DNA from: Cognatishimia sp. SS12
GTDB lineage: Bacteria > Pseudomonadota > Alphaproteobacteria > Rhodobacterales > Rhodobacteraceae
DNA length: 64,000 nt
Direction: 5' to 3'
NCBI RefSeq assembly: GCF_028369055.1
Contig: NZ_JAQNCZ010000006.1
Location: 62,001-126,000 of the forward strand
Shown here: positions 30,083-39,173 of the stretch, in pieces
Layout: the number at the start of each line of letters is the position of its first letter
Numbering within the stretch: position 1 is the stretch's first letter
The notes under the pieces: model-generated
Database searches by the model: none
Told to the model about the DNA's origin: nothing
Seen by the model: only the letters and a program-made list of their open reading frames with translations
Program-made: the position numbers and the translations under genes

Positions 30083-31200
30083 GTATGGACCAAGTGAGAC
30101 CAACCCAAACACAGGCCGCAGTGCTGACCGAATTTGGGGCACCGCTGCAAGTTCAGACCTTGCCGCTGCCTGACACACTCGAACCCGGCGCGGTGATCGT
30201 GCAGATCGTCTGCGCGACCCTCTGTGGCACCGACATCGAAATCTGGTCCGGCAAGATGCGGATGCCAGACATGCTGCCGCAGGTGCTGGGGCACGAAATG
30301 GTGGGCGAAGTTGTGGCCACGGGTGCTGATGCAGCTGACGTTTATGGCACCCCCCTGTCCGTGGGTGATCGGATCGGCTGGTCCGAATCGACATGCGGCC
30401 AATGCGCGGGCTGCGTGTCTTACCGCGAACCTGTCTTGTGCGAAGACCGCGGCTATTCATTCAAGCAGCGCGCCGACAGGCCGCCTTATGCCGCGGCGGG
30501 CATTTCGCAGTATTGCTACGTCAAACCCGCCTCCGCCAAGCTGCGGATTCCGGCAGCGGTCAAATCGACCTGGGCTTCTATGGCGTGTTGCGCGGGCAAA
30601 ACCGTCCTGCGCGCCTTTGACCGCGTGGGCGGCCTTTGCACGGGGGCAACCGTTGTCGTGCAAGGGGCGGGTGCCCTTGGCATATTTGCCACGGCCGTTG
30701 CGAAAATTTCTGGGGCCGGGCGCGTCATAACGATCGGTGCGCCAGAAGAGCGTCTGGCCATGGCGCGCCGCTTCGGTGCCGATGAGACCATTGATATCTC
30801 GGGCGGATCTGACGGCGCCGCTGAGCAGGTCTTGCACATGACGCAAGGACGCGGCGCGGACTATGTGTTTGATTTTGCCGGTGCCAAAACCATTGGCCGC
30901 GAGGCGGTGCAAATGGCCGCCAAGCGCGGCAAAATCATGGTTGTCGGCGCGACAGGTCCGGCCGATTACCCCGTGCCGTTGGGGGGGATCATGCGAAAAG
31001 AGCTGACAGTGCTCGGATCGCTGAATGGCGACATCGCCGACTATGAAAACGCCATCAATTTCTTTGAAAAATATGCAGAGGCTGCGCCATGGGATTCACT
31101 CTTTGAGGCACCTGTGGGTCTGAGCGGCGCCGCAGAGAGCGTCCTGGCAATGGCAGAACACCGCGCCATCAAAGCCGTTATCGACCCGCGACTGCCCTAA
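30079..31200 (+). CDS. Zinc-dependent alcohol dehydrogenase (MDR family)
   Basis: The 373-residue protein has catalytic zinc ligands in CATLCGTDIE and GHEMVGEV. The four-cysteine structural zinc lobe is CGQCAGCVSYREPVLC, and a Rossmann motif GAGALGIFAT follows. The order matches sorbitol/threonine-dehydrogenase-like MDR enzymes. Its ATG overlaps the SDR stop. The likely reaction is NAD(P)-dependent oxidation of a secondary alcohol in the same pathway. Confidence 0.9.
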   Translation: MSMDQVRPTQTQAAVLTEFGAPLQVQTLPLPDTLEPGAVIVQIVCATLCGTDIEIWSGKMRMPDMLPQVLGHEMVGEVVATGADAADVYGTPLSVGDRIGWSESTCGQCAGCVSYREPVLCEDRGYSFKQRADRPPYAAAGISQYCYVKPASAKLRIPAAVKSTWASMACCAGKTVLRAFDRVGGLCTGATVVVQGAGALGIFATAVAKISGAGRVITIGAPEERLAMARRFGADETIDISGGSDGAAEQVLHMTQGRGADYVFDFAGAKTIGREAVQMAAKRGKIMVVGATGPADYPVPLGGIMRKELTVLGSLNGDIADYENAINFFEKYAEAAPWDSLFEAPVGLSGAAESVLAMAEHRAIKAVIDPRLP

Positions 31201-31223
31201 AGCGCTGACCAGAAAGACACGCA

Positions 31224-32201
31224 ATGAACATGACTACCACCAGCATTCAGATCCCAAAGAACACTTTGGTCGCGCCTGAGTTTCAGATTCCGGCGTTGTC
31301 GCTGGGCTCATGGAACACCTATGATCGCATGGATTTTCACGAAGCGGTGTCAATGGTGCAGAAGGCCCTCGCCTCCGGCGTGAATATGTTCGACATCGGG
31401 GTCTACGGCCAGCGCACGCAAAAAATACCGACCAGTGATATCATTTTCTCGGCCATCGTGCGGGCGGCGAAGTTGCGCCGTGAGGATTATATTCTTTCTG
31501 AAAAACTGTGGCTTGAAGGCTTTGACGACGATCAAGGCTTTCGCCCGCAATTGGAGCGCGCGCTGTTTCGCGTCGGCACGGATCATGCCGACATCGTTGT
31601 GTTGGGCGATGTGCGCGACAATCAAATTGAGATGCGAGATCTTGTCCTGGCTGTCGCGGATCTGAAATCACGTGGCCTTATTCGCGCTTGGGGTGTGAAC
31701 AATTGGTCCGCCAGCAACATTGCTGCGCTGTTTGATATCGCCGCCGCCGAAAACGTCGATCCGCCAGCAATGGCGCAATTGAAGTATTCCCCGGCGCGGC
31801 GCGCGATTGTTGATGGTGCCCCTTTCAAAGCGTTGTTCGAACGCGGTCTGAAACTGCAGGCCTCTGATGTCATGGAAGGTGGGGTCTTGGTCAAAGACGC
31901 GCCTTCTGATCGCATGATCGGCCAGGATCCGGGCGGCATCCGCGAAAAAATCGCGGCCTCGGCCAAGACGCTGCGCCGCATTGCGGATGAATTTGGCACG
32001 ACACCCGCCCAGCTTTGTATCGCGTTCACTATGACGCATGATCACATCGTCAACACTCTGTTTGGGGCCTCAAAAGCGGCGCATCTCGCCGAAGCGCTCC
32101 GGGCGGTTGAGCTGGTGGACCGCATTGGGAAAGCCAAGCTGCGCGGGGCGTTGGAACCGCTTTGGGCAGACCAGGGCGTTGTTGACCCAAAGGGGCCATG
32201 A
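31224..32201 (+). CDS. Aldo/keto reductase-like protein, paralogue of the 28.2-kb gene
   Basis: The 325-residue protein shares SLGSWNTYDRM, the NIFD-type Asp, Tyr in GVYGQ, Lys in SEKLWL, GVNNWSAS and AQLKYSPARRA with the protein at 28,202-29,200. Like it, the protein has Gly where AKRs place the catalytic His (ADIVVLGDV instead of DLxLIHxP). It lies 23 bp after the zinc dehydrogenase and before the ABC transporter genes. It may be a reductase with altered chemistry, or an enzyme such as a lyase or epimerase built on the AKR fold. Confidence 0.82.
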   Translation: MNMTTTSIQIPKNTLVAPEFQIPALSLGSWNTYDRMDFHEAVSMVQKALASGVNMFDIGVYGQRTQKIPTSDIIFSAIVRAAKLRREDYILSEKLWLEGFDDDQGFRPQLERALFRVGTDHADIVVLGDVRDNQIEMRDLVLAVADLKSRGLIRAWGVNNWSASNIAALFDIAAAENVDPPAMAQLKYSPARRAIVDGAPFKALFERGLKLQASDVMEGGVLVKDAPSDRMIGQDPGGIREKIAASAKTLRRIADEFGTTPAQLCIAFTMTHDHIVNTLFGASKAAHLAEALRAVELVDRIGKAKLRGALEPLWADQGVVDPKGP

Positions 32202-32245
32202 CATGACCGGAACCACACGCACACACCCCAGCAAAGAGGTGCAAC

Positions 32246-33016
32246 ATGCTTGTTAGCGCGCGCCGTCGAGCGCAAATATTGACCTTTATGGGGGCCCTGT
32301 TGTTTTGGTGGGCTGTCACCACAGCCGGGTGGGTCGAGCCGACGCTTTTGCCCCCTGTCCAAGATGTCTTTTTGGCCATGTTCACACTTTGGGGGCGCCC
32401 CGAATTCCTGCCAGCGGTCTGGCTGACGATCAGTTCTGCGCTGGCCGGATTGTGTATCGCGTCGGTCCTCGGCATCGTGCTGGGCCTGATCATCGGGATG
32501 GTCCCTGCGCTTGAACGCACAACACGGTTTCTTGTCGACTTTGGCAGGTCCTTTCCGGTGATTGCGCTGTTCCCCGGCATGCTATTGCTGCTTGGGGCGA
32601 CAACAAAAATGGTCATCACGCTGGTATCAATCGCCTGCTTTTTCCCCATCCTCATCCAGGCCATTTATGGCGCGCGCCGCTTGGAAAGCACCATCCGCGA
32701 CACGGTCAGATGCTATCGCCTGCCACCGTTTCTAAGGTTTCGGCGCGTTGTGCTTCCGGCGGCGGGCCCCTTCATTTTCACCGGCGTGCGCATCGCCATC
32801 GTGAAATCAATCCTGATTTCCTTTGGCATTGGCGTTGTCAGCCCCGTGGGCGGCATGGGGCACGAGCTGTCCGTTGCGCGCGGATATTTTGAAACAGACA
32901 TCGCCTTTGCCTACGCCGTTTATGCCGGGATCTTGGGTATTTCGGTCAATGCGTTCTCGGACATCTTCGAAAAGCGGGTGCTGAATTGGCATTTGCAAAG
33001 CTCAGGGGAGGTTTAG
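32246..33016 (+). CDS. ABC transporter permease (TauC/SsuC family), first copy
   Basis: The 256-residue inner-membrane protein has about six hydrophobic segments and the EAA-type loop LESTIRDTVRCYRLPPFLRFRRVVLPAAGP that docks the ATPase. This is the SsuC/TauC family, which imports sulfonates, taurine, nitrate or pyrimidine precursors. AGAGG precedes ATG 32246 by six bases. Tau/Ssu systems normally need one permease as a homodimer; here two different permeases follow each other and probably form a heterodimer. Confidence 0.9.
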   Translation: MLVSARRRAQILTFMGALLFWWAVTTAGWVEPTLLPPVQDVFLAMFTLWGRPEFLPAVWLTISSALAGLCIASVLGIVLGLIIGMVPALERTTRFLVDFGRSFPVIALFPGMLLLLGATTKMVITLVSIACFFPILIQAIYGARRLESTIRDTVRCYRLPPFLRFRRVVLPAAGPFIFTGVRIAIVKSILISFGIGVVSPVGGMGHELSVARGYFETDIAFAYAVYAGILGISVNAFSDIFEKRVLNWHLQSSGEV

Positions 33017-33020
33017 TTTG

Positions 33021-33851
33021 ATGCGCTTTTTCCTTACGCGAACGCGGCTGCCCGCCCTCATTGAACAGGCATGGCTGCCGCTTGGGCTCTTCATCCTCTG
33101 GTATGTTGCGTCCAAATCATCCACGTCTTTCTTCTTTCCACCCCTTTCCGAGATCCTGAAGATGCTCTGGGAGGGTCTGAAATCCGGCGAGCTTTTTGCC
33201 CAGGCCTATATCAGCCTGCTTAACCTGATGGTCGGCCTCACCTTCGCAACCCTTTTGGCCGTGTGCCTGGGGATTTTGATCGGTGCCAATGAACGTGTGC
33301 GCTCAGCGGTCTGGCCATTGGTGAATTTCATTCGATCCATCCCGCCGGTTGCCATCATTCCGATTGTCATCGTCGCCTTTGGCGCGGGCCCGATCCCCAG
33401 CATCATCTTGATCGCCTATGCCTGCAACTGGCCCATCATGCTGAATGTGATCGACGGCATTCGCGGCCTGAGCCCCTCGATCCGCGATGCTTGCCAGGCC
33501 TTCAGGTTGCCGCCGCGGGTCTACTTTACCAAAGTGTTGTTGCCGGCCTCCCTGCCGCAGTTGATGGCGGGCATTCGACTGGCGCTCGCGGTGAGCCTCA
33601 CCATCATGATGGTGACAGAGTTTTACGCCGCAAACAAAGGTTTGGGCTTTTATATCAATGACGCCAGCCAGCGCTTTGCGGTTGCGGAAACCTGGGCCGG
33701 CACCTTTTTCGTCGGCATCATCGGCTATCTGCTGAGTGCGGGTTTCCTGATGATCGAGCGTCGGGTGCTCGGTTGGTACTTTGAAATCCCACGCCCACGG
33801 CGCCGCTGGCTTGCACCGCGTCGCCTGACCAGAACGTTTTTGAGGACATAA
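33021..33851 (+). CDS. ABC transporter permease (TauC/SsuC family), second copy
   Basis: The 276-residue permease has six to seven hydrophobic segments and the docking loop SIRDACQAFRLPPRVYFTKVLLPASLP. It pairs with the previous permease. GGGGAGG lies nine bases before ATG 33021, which I prefer over the adjacent TTG at 33018. It is followed after two bases by the ATPase gene. Confidence 0.9.
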   Translation: MRFFLTRTRLPALIEQAWLPLGLFILWYVASKSSTSFFFPPLSEILKMLWEGLKSGELFAQAYISLLNLMVGLTFATLLAVCLGILIGANERVRSAVWPLVNFIRSIPPVAIIPIVIVAFGAGPIPSIILIAYACNWPIMLNVIDGIRGLSPSIRDACQAFRLPPRVYFTKVLLPASLPQLMAGIRLALAVSLTIMMVTEFYAANKGLGFYINDASQRFAVAETWAGTFFVGIIGYLLSAGFLMIERRVLGWYFEIPRPRRRWLAPRRLTRTFLRT

Positions 33852-33853
33852 CA

Positions 33854-34645
33854 ATGACAAATCATCCAACAGCTGAACGGCTCGTCGTCGAAAACCTGTC
33901 AAAGACCTACGGGTCAGGAGCCACTGCGGCCCATATCCTCGACAATCTGAACATTACGGTCGAGCCCGGTGAATTCGTCTGCATCGTCGGCCCATCGGGG
34001 GCCGGAAAAACAACGCTGTTGCGCTGCTTGTCTGGCCTCATGGCCTGCAGCGAGGGGGGCGTGCGTGTGGGCGAGAAACATGTGACCGAACCGCTCGAAG
34101 AAATTGGCCTGGTGTTTCAGGACTATCGCGGATCTCTGATGCCTTGGATGCGCTCTGCTGACAATGTGGCCTTGCCGCTGGAAGGCAAGGGCGTGCCCCG
34201 CAAAGAACGGTTTGAGCGCGCGCAGCAATGTCTGGCCGCCGTTGGATTGCCGGATGTCGGGGACATGTATCCCTGGGAACTTTCAGGCGGCATGCAGCAA
34301 CGTGTCGCGATCGCGCGGGCGCTGGCCTATGACGCACGTATCCTTTTGATGGATGAACCCTTTGGGTCACTGGATGCGCAAACGCGCTTTGAACTGGAAG
34401 ACCTGATTTTGGACCTGCGCCGCACCATGGGGATCAGCGTGGTCCTCGTCACCCATGACATCGACGAGGCGGTCTATTTGTCCGATCGCGTCATCGTTCT
34501 GTCCGGCAAACCCGCCACCGTCGTGGACACAGTTGAGATCGACCTGGGACCGGAACGCGACCAGATCAAAACCAAAGCTGACACGAGATTTGCAGAATAT
34601 CGCAGCCGTATTCTAGGCGAGATCAAACTAAAAAAAGCCGCCTAG
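33854..34645 (+). CDS. ABC transporter ATPase (TauB/SsuB family)
   Basis: The 263-residue ATPase has Walker A GPSGAGKTT, Q-loop VFQDYR, signature LSGGMQQRVAIA, Walker B ILLMDEPFGSLDA and switch VTHD. It energises the two permeases before it. Its spacing of two bases to the permease and 25 to the binding-protein gene shows one transport operon. Confidence 0.92.
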   Translation: MTNHPTAERLVVENLSKTYGSGATAAHILDNLNITVEPGEFVCIVGPSGAGKTTLLRCLSGLMACSEGGVRVGEKHVTEPLEEIGLVFQDYRGSLMPWMRSADNVALPLEGKGVPRKERFERAQQCLAAVGLPDVGDMYPWELSGGMQQRVAIARALAYDARILLMDEPFGSLDAQTRFELEDLILDLRRTMGISVVLVTHDIDEAVYLSDRVIVLSGKPATVVDTVEIDLGPERDQIKTKADTRFAEYRSRILGEIKLKKAA

Positions 34646-34670
34646 CCCATAAACAAGGAGGAGACCCAAG

Positions 34671-35615
34671 ATGAAATTCAAACCTATGATCAATGGCATC
34701 GTTGTCGGCGTGATCAGCGCCCTGGCGCTGCCGATTGTCGCCGCCGCGCAGGATTTTAAACTTGCCTATGCGCCTGTGGGTTCATTTGAACCCCTGCTGA
34801 TCGCGCAAGAAAAAGGATGGTTCAAAGAAGCCGGGCTTGACGTTGAACTGATCCGCGGGTCGCGCCCTTCAGACGATATTGCCCGCTTGCTGTCCGGCGA
34901 AATCGACATTGCTGCCACCGGCTCAATCCCCGGTGTCTCTGCGATTTCAAACGGTGTTCCGATCCAATTCGTGTTCGGTTCCACGGTTGCGAGTGAAATT
35001 CCAAACAGTGGGTTGGTGGTGCGTGACGGCGATCCGTATCACACCGTCAATGACCTTAAGGGCAAACGTGTCGGCATGTTCGGCACACAGGGTCAGGGCA
35101 CCATCATGATGCTGCGCTCCATGTATGCCAATGGGATGGAAAAGGGCGACATCGAGTTCCAGAACCTGCCCAATGATACGCATATCGAAAACCTGAAAAA
35201 CGGTAATGTCGAAGCGATCATTCCGCTGTCATTGTACTATGGTTTGGCACTTGAGAACCCGGACTTCCGTGCGATTGATGAACCATCGTCTCATATGGTG
35301 GGCTTGCCCTCGATCAGCTATGTGGCGACCAAGCGCTTTGCTGACGAGAACGCCGATAAACTCCAGACGCTGATTTCCGTTTTGGAACGGGCCTATGCCT
35401 ATGCCAATGAAAACGAACTGGAAGTGCGTGAAACGACCAAAAAGCACACGCGCCTGCCGCATGACTTTATCGACAAACGCCGCGTTGTGCCCTCCACCAT
35501 CCATCTGGTCACCGAGCAGCTGGAACGTTTGGGCCAAGATATGGTGACATTCGGCCTGCTGAAACGTGCGCCTTCGGCGGAAGAACTTGTATGGTCCGGC
35601 GCACCAACACGCTGA
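34671..35615 (+). CDS. Periplasmic substrate-binding protein (TauA/SsuA/NMT1-like)
   Basis: The 314-residue protein has a signal peptide ending about residue 26 (ALPIVAAAQ). A type II binding fold of the NMT1/SsuA group follows: YAPVGSFEPLLIAQEKGWFKEAGLDVEL, the SGEIDIAATGSIPGV loop, LKGKRVGMFGTQGQGT. AAGGAGGAG precedes ATG 34671. A strong terminator follows the gene, so its transcript may end there more often than it reads on into the sulfatase gene. The likely ligand is a sulfate ester or sulfonate, inferred from the next two genes. Confidence 0.88.
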   Translation: MKFKPMINGIVVGVISALALPIVAAAQDFKLAYAPVGSFEPLLIAQEKGWFKEAGLDVELIRGSRPSDDIARLLSGEIDIAATGSIPGVSAISNGVPIQFVFGSTVASEIPNSGLVVRDGDPYHTVNDLKGKRVGMFGTQGQGTIMMLRSMYANGMEKGDIEFQNLPNDTHIENLKNGNVEAIIPLSLYYGLALENPDFRAIDEPSSHMVGLPSISYVATKRFADENADKLQTLISVLERAYAYANENELEVRETTKKHTRLPHDFIDKRRVVPSTIHLVTEQLERLGQDMVTFGLLKRAPSAEELVWSGAPTR

Positions 35616-35631
35616 GACATGAATGACACTC

Positions 35632-35663
35632 AGCAAGCGCAGCCCTGCGCTTGCTGTTTTTTG
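35632..35663 (+). terminator. Rho-independent terminator inside the operon
   Basis: A perfect 11-bp stem CAGCAAGCGCA/TGCGCTTGCTG with a four-base loop is followed by TTTTTT. It sits 17 bp after the binding-protein stop and 42 bp before the sulfatase start. It should lower expression of the sulfatase and its activator relative to the transporter. Confidence 0.9.
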
Positions 35664-35704
35664 CCCCCCTAGGGGCAGACACTAACGACGGAGCATGGGC
35701 GACA

Positions 35705-37933
35705 ATGGCAGGTCAACAGAAAGCAGAACCAAACGCACGGTATGGGGTTATCCCCTCCAACCGGACCCGCGCACCTGCAGGCGCGCCCAATATCCTCATT
35801 ATCATGACCGATGATGTTGGGTTTGCGGCCTCCAGTACCTTCGGCGGCCCCGTCCCCTCCCCCACATTTGATGCGCTCGCCGAAGATGGTCTGCGCTATA
35901 ACGGTTTTCACACCACAGCGATGTGTTCCTCAACGCGCGCTGCGCTATTGACCGGCCGCAATCACCACACGGTGGGCACCGGTTCGGTGGTTGATATTGG
36001 CTATGATGAACCCGGGTATGATTCCATCATTCCCGACAGCTGCGCGCCCTTTGCCAAAACGCTCAAGAAAAACGGCTACAGCACCGCTTTCATCGGCAAA
36101 AACCACAACACACCCGATTGGGAATTAACCGCCCAAGGCCCGTTTGACCGCTGGCCGACAGGCATGGGGTTTGATTATTTTTATGGCTTCCATGGCGGGG
36201 CCGCCGACCAGAACGCCCCGGCACTGGTCGAGAACACCACGCTGCTCGATACACCCGATGATCCAGACTATTTCATGGATCGGGATCTTGCAGACAAATC
36301 CCTTGAGTGGTTGCGCACACAGCGCATCGCAGCCCCGGATGCGCCGTTCTTGTTGTATCTTGCACCCGGCACCGCGCATTCACCGCACCGCGCCCCGCAA
36401 GACTGGATTGATCGGTTCAAGGGCCAGTTTGATCAGGGCTGGGACGCCATGCGCGAAGAGATTTTCGCGCGCCAAAAAATGCTCGGCGTGATACCGCCCG
36501 ACACCAAACTGACCCCGCGCCCCAAGGAGATCCCCGCTTGGAGCAGCCTTGATGATCAGTCAAAAGACGTCGCGGCACGGATGATGGAATGCTTTGCTGC
36601 GCAACTTGCATATTTTGAACATCAGCTCGGCCGGATTATCAAAGAGCTGAAGCGCACCGGGCAATATGACAATACGCTGATCCTTTATATTCAGGGCGAC
36701 AACGGTGCCAGCGGCGAAGGCAAACTGGAAGGGTCGCTGGCGAACACGCTCAATCCGCGTCCGATCCCGATGTCTTATATGCACAGCCGTCTCGAAGATT
36801 TTGGCGGGCCAACCACGTTCCAGAATTACCCGACCGGATGGGGCTGGGCCACAAATACGCCGTTTCAATGGACAAAGCAGGTGGCGTCGCACTTTGGCGG
36901 CACACGCAACGGCATGGTCGTGACCTGGCCAGCGGGGATCAAAGACCGCGGAGGCGTGCGGCAACAGTTTTCGCATGTCGTTGATGTGGCCTCGACGCTT
37001 TATGAAATCATCGGCATCGATGTGCCTGAGCAGGTTGATGGCATTGACCAGTCGCCCCTGGAAGGCACGAGTTTTGCCTATAGCTTTGATGCGCCCGATG
37101 CCCCCTCGCGCCATACGTTCCAATACTTCGAAATGGTGGGCAATCGCGCCTGGTACGAAGATGGGTGGATCGCCTCAACCACACCCGGCAAACTGCCATG
37201 GATCATGGAGCCCCCGCCCAGCGTTGCCGACTACAATTGGGAGCTCTACGATCTCAGTCGCGATTATTCTCAGGCCGATGATCTGGCCCAAGAGCACCCC
37301 GAGAAACTGCAAGAGATGCGCGCGAAATTCGAAACCTACGCGGCCGCACATAACATCAACCCCGTGGACAATGATTTGCGCCCGCGCATGACCCGCGATT
37401 TGCGGCCTTATGTCACCAATGGGCGGTCTGAGTTTGAGTTTTTCGAAACCAAAACCCGCATACCGGATCAGGGTTTTCCTGATCTGAAAAAACGGTCCTG
37501 GGCGCTAGACGCCGAAGTGACGCTGACGGCAACACCGGCCGAGGGTGTGATCATCAACCAAGGTGGTTTTTTCGGCGGTTGGGGTCTGTTTTGCAGGCAG
37601 GGCCAGCTGCGCTTCATCTATAAGGCGGGTGCCTTTGAATTTGATATCTTTGAAATCACCGCCGAAGGCAGGTTGACCGAAGGGACCCACCACATCACGG
37701 CAGAGATCACCGCCGATGATGCGGCCCCCGGCTCCGGCATATCGGTTGTCTTGCGCGTCGATGGCGCTGTGGTTGGCAAAGGCCGGGCAGAACGCACGAT
37801 CCCCAATATTTTCCCGGCTGAAGGGATCGGCATCGGCCGCAGTTTCGGCACCGGCCTAATAGAGGTGAAACAAGTGCCAGACCGCTTTACCGGGCGCGTG
37901 GAGCGCTTGACGATCAAACTCGCCCCAACATAA
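35705..37933 (+). CDS. Arylsulfatase-type sulfatase (type I, formylglycine)
   Basis: The 742-residue hydrolase removes sulfate from sulfate esters. The N-terminal metal site reads ILIIMTDDVGF. The signature C74-S-S-T-R within TTAMCSSTRAALLTGRNHHTVG marks Cys74 for conversion to formylglycine. HSPHRAP and GGTRNGMVVTWPAGI match the large arylsulfatase class (about 750-780 residues with a C-terminal beta domain). No signal peptide is seen, so it acts in the cytoplasm on an imported ester. I start at ATG 35705; the frame extends back into the terminator. The gene that installs formylglycine follows after ten bases. Confidence 0.92.
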   Translation: MAGQQKAEPNARYGVIPSNRTRAPAGAPNILIIMTDDVGFAASSTFGGPVPSPTFDALAEDGLRYNGFHTTAMCSSTRAALLTGRNHHTVGTGSVVDIGYDEPGYDSIIPDSCAPFAKTLKKNGYSTAFIGKNHNTPDWELTAQGPFDRWPTGMGFDYFYGFHGGAADQNAPALVENTTLLDTPDDPDYFMDRDLADKSLEWLRTQRIAAPDAPFLLYLAPGTAHSPHRAPQDWIDRFKGQFDQGWDAMREEIFARQKMLGVIPPDTKLTPRPKEIPAWSSLDDQSKDVAARMMECFAAQLAYFEHQLGRIIKELKRTGQYDNTLILYIQGDNGASGEGKLEGSLANTLNPRPIPMSYMHSRLEDFGGPTTFQNYPTGWGWATNTPFQWTKQVASHFGGTRNGMVVTWPAGIKDRGGVRQQFSHVVDVASTLYEIIGIDVPEQVDGIDQSPLEGTSFAYSFDAPDAPSRHTFQYFEMVGNRAWYEDGWIASTTPGKLPWIMEPPPSVADYNWELYDLSRDYSQADDLAQEHPEKLQEMRAKFETYAAAHNINPVDNDLRPRMTRDLRPYVTNGRSEFEFFETKTRIPDQGFPDLKKRSWALDAEVTLTATPAEGVIINQGGFFGGWGLFCRQGQLRFIYKAGAFEFDIFEITAEGRLTEGTHHITAEITADDAAPGSGISVVLRVDGAVVGKGRAERTIPNIFPAEGIGIGRSFGTGLIEVKQVPDRFTGRVERLTIKLAPT

Positions 37934-37943
37934 AGATCAGCGT

Positions 37944-38873
37944 GTGACCCACTCACTCGCCCCAACGGATATCGCAATGCCAGAGCTTGCTGACGACATG
38001 ATTTTTGTTCCCGGCGGCACGTTCAACATGGGGTCAAATGATCACTACCCGGAAGAGGCCCCGGTGCGCGAGGTGCAGGTTGATCCGTTCTTGATCGACT
38101 CTGCGCCCGTCACAAATCGGCAGTTCGCCGAATTTGTGCGCGCCACCGGCTATGTCACCTTGGCAGAGCGGCCCCCGAATGCCGAAGATTACCCAGGTAT
38201 TCTGCCAGAAATGCTGCACGCCGGATCGCTCGTCTTTGTGCCACCAGCTTCGCTGGATGCGCTCGCGCCGAATTCTTGGTGGCACTATGTGAGGGGCGCG
38301 CAGTGGCGCCATCCGGCTGGAGCGGGCAGCACTCTGGACGGGCTGCAGGACCACCCGGTTGTGCACATCGCCTATTGCGATGCGCTGGCCTATGCGGGGT
38401 GGGCGGGAAAATCACTTCCAAGCGAAGCGCAATGGGAATACGCCTGCCGCGCCGGTCGCGAAAACACCGTCTATCCATGGGGCGACACCCGCGCACCGAA
38501 CGGGGCATTGATGGCAAATTACTGGCATGGTGCCTTTCCCATGCACAACACCTCCCCAGATGGGTTTATGCGCACATCGCCCATTCAAACCTATCCGCCC
38601 AACAGCTTTGGCCTCTATGACATGATCGGCAATGTCTGGGAATGGACAACAGATGTCTTCCAAAGCGCCGCCGGGTCCGTGGGAGCGACCTGCTGCGCGG
38701 CGCCGGACCAATCCTCCCCCCATCTGGAGAGGGTGATGAAAGGCGGCTCGCATCTCTGCGCAGACAATTATTGCCGCCGCTACCGTCCCGCCGCACGGCA
38801 CCCGCAACCTTCGGATACGTCGACCTCGCACCTCGGATTCCGCTGTATCAAGACGCTTGATGCCAGCACCTAG
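37944..38873 (+). CDS. Formylglycine-generating enzyme (sulfatase activator)
   Basis: The 309-residue protein activates the preceding sulfatase by oxidising its CSSTR cysteine. It has the FGE/SUMF fold: FVPGGTFNMGSND, the PVTNRQFAEFV block, PSEAQWEYACRAG, MIGNVWEWTTD and GGSHLCADNYCRRYRPAARH. Both active-site cysteines (C272 and C277, C-x4-C) are present, which separates true FGEs from structural SUMF relatives such as EgtB. The gene starts with GTG or a later ATG (37978); no strong ribosome site decides. It is the last gene of the catabolic operon and the last chromosomal gene before the integrated element. Confidence 0.93.
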   Translation: MTHSLAPTDIAMPELADDMIFVPGGTFNMGSNDHYPEEAPVREVQVDPFLIDSAPVTNRQFAEFVRATGYVTLAERPPNAEDYPGILPEMLHAGSLVFVPPASLDALAPNSWWHYVRGAQWRHPAGAGSTLDGLQDHPVVHIAYCDALAYAGWAGKSLPSEAQWEYACRAGRENTVYPWGDTRAPNGALMANYWHGAFPMHNTSPDGFMRTSPIQTYPPNSFGLYDMIGNVWEWTTDVFQSAAGSVGATCCAAPDQSSPHLERVMKGGSHLCADNYCRRYRPAARHPQPSDTSTSHLGFRCIKTLDAST

Positions 38874-38963
38874 GCACTCAGCTCCGCCTCCGAGTCGGAC
38901 GGATTCGGACGTTCGGACAGACGACGCCTCGCAATCAACAAAACATAGTAACTTCAGGAAGTT

Positions 38964-39014
38964 AGTGGTGCCCCCACACGGACTCGAACCGCAGACCTAC
39001 TGATTACAAATCAG
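38964..39014. repeat. Left attachment site (tRNA-Thr 3' fragment)
   Basis: The sequence matches 53677-53727 except at 38993 (A for G). It covers the CCA end, T-arm and anticodon-arm region of a minus-strand tRNA-Thr but lacks the 5' half, so it is not a functional tRNA. It is the distal att copy left by integration. The 90 bp between it and the FGE stop contain no gene that I can see. Confidence 0.93.
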
Positions 39015-39139
39015 AAGTATAGATTTATAAGGATGGTTCAAGTTAGTTCAGTTTGATATATATTTCAGCTATTTATGCGATTTTTAAAACGATAATCAGC
39101 CGGTTTACAGCTCAGGAAAGTCCATGTAAGCGTTGTCGT

Positions 39140-39162
39140 GCGTTTGAAAAAGCGTTTGAAAA
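39140..39162 (+). repeat. Tandem GCGTTTGAAAA pair, candidate integrase arm site
   Basis: GCGTTTGAAAA occurs at 39140-39150 and again at 39152-39162, just before the integrase start. A matching pair in the same orientation lies just inside the right end at 53599-53620. Paired short repeats near both att cores are typical arm-type sites for tyrosine integrases, and here they may also let the integrase repress its own gene. Confidence 0.65.
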
Positions 39163-39173
39163 CGGAGCCCGAC

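Noticed and set aside
38964-39014. A tRNA-Thr gene at the left end of the element
   Set aside because: Only the 3' half is present; the 5' acceptor strand and D-arm are missing, so it is an attachment-site remnant.
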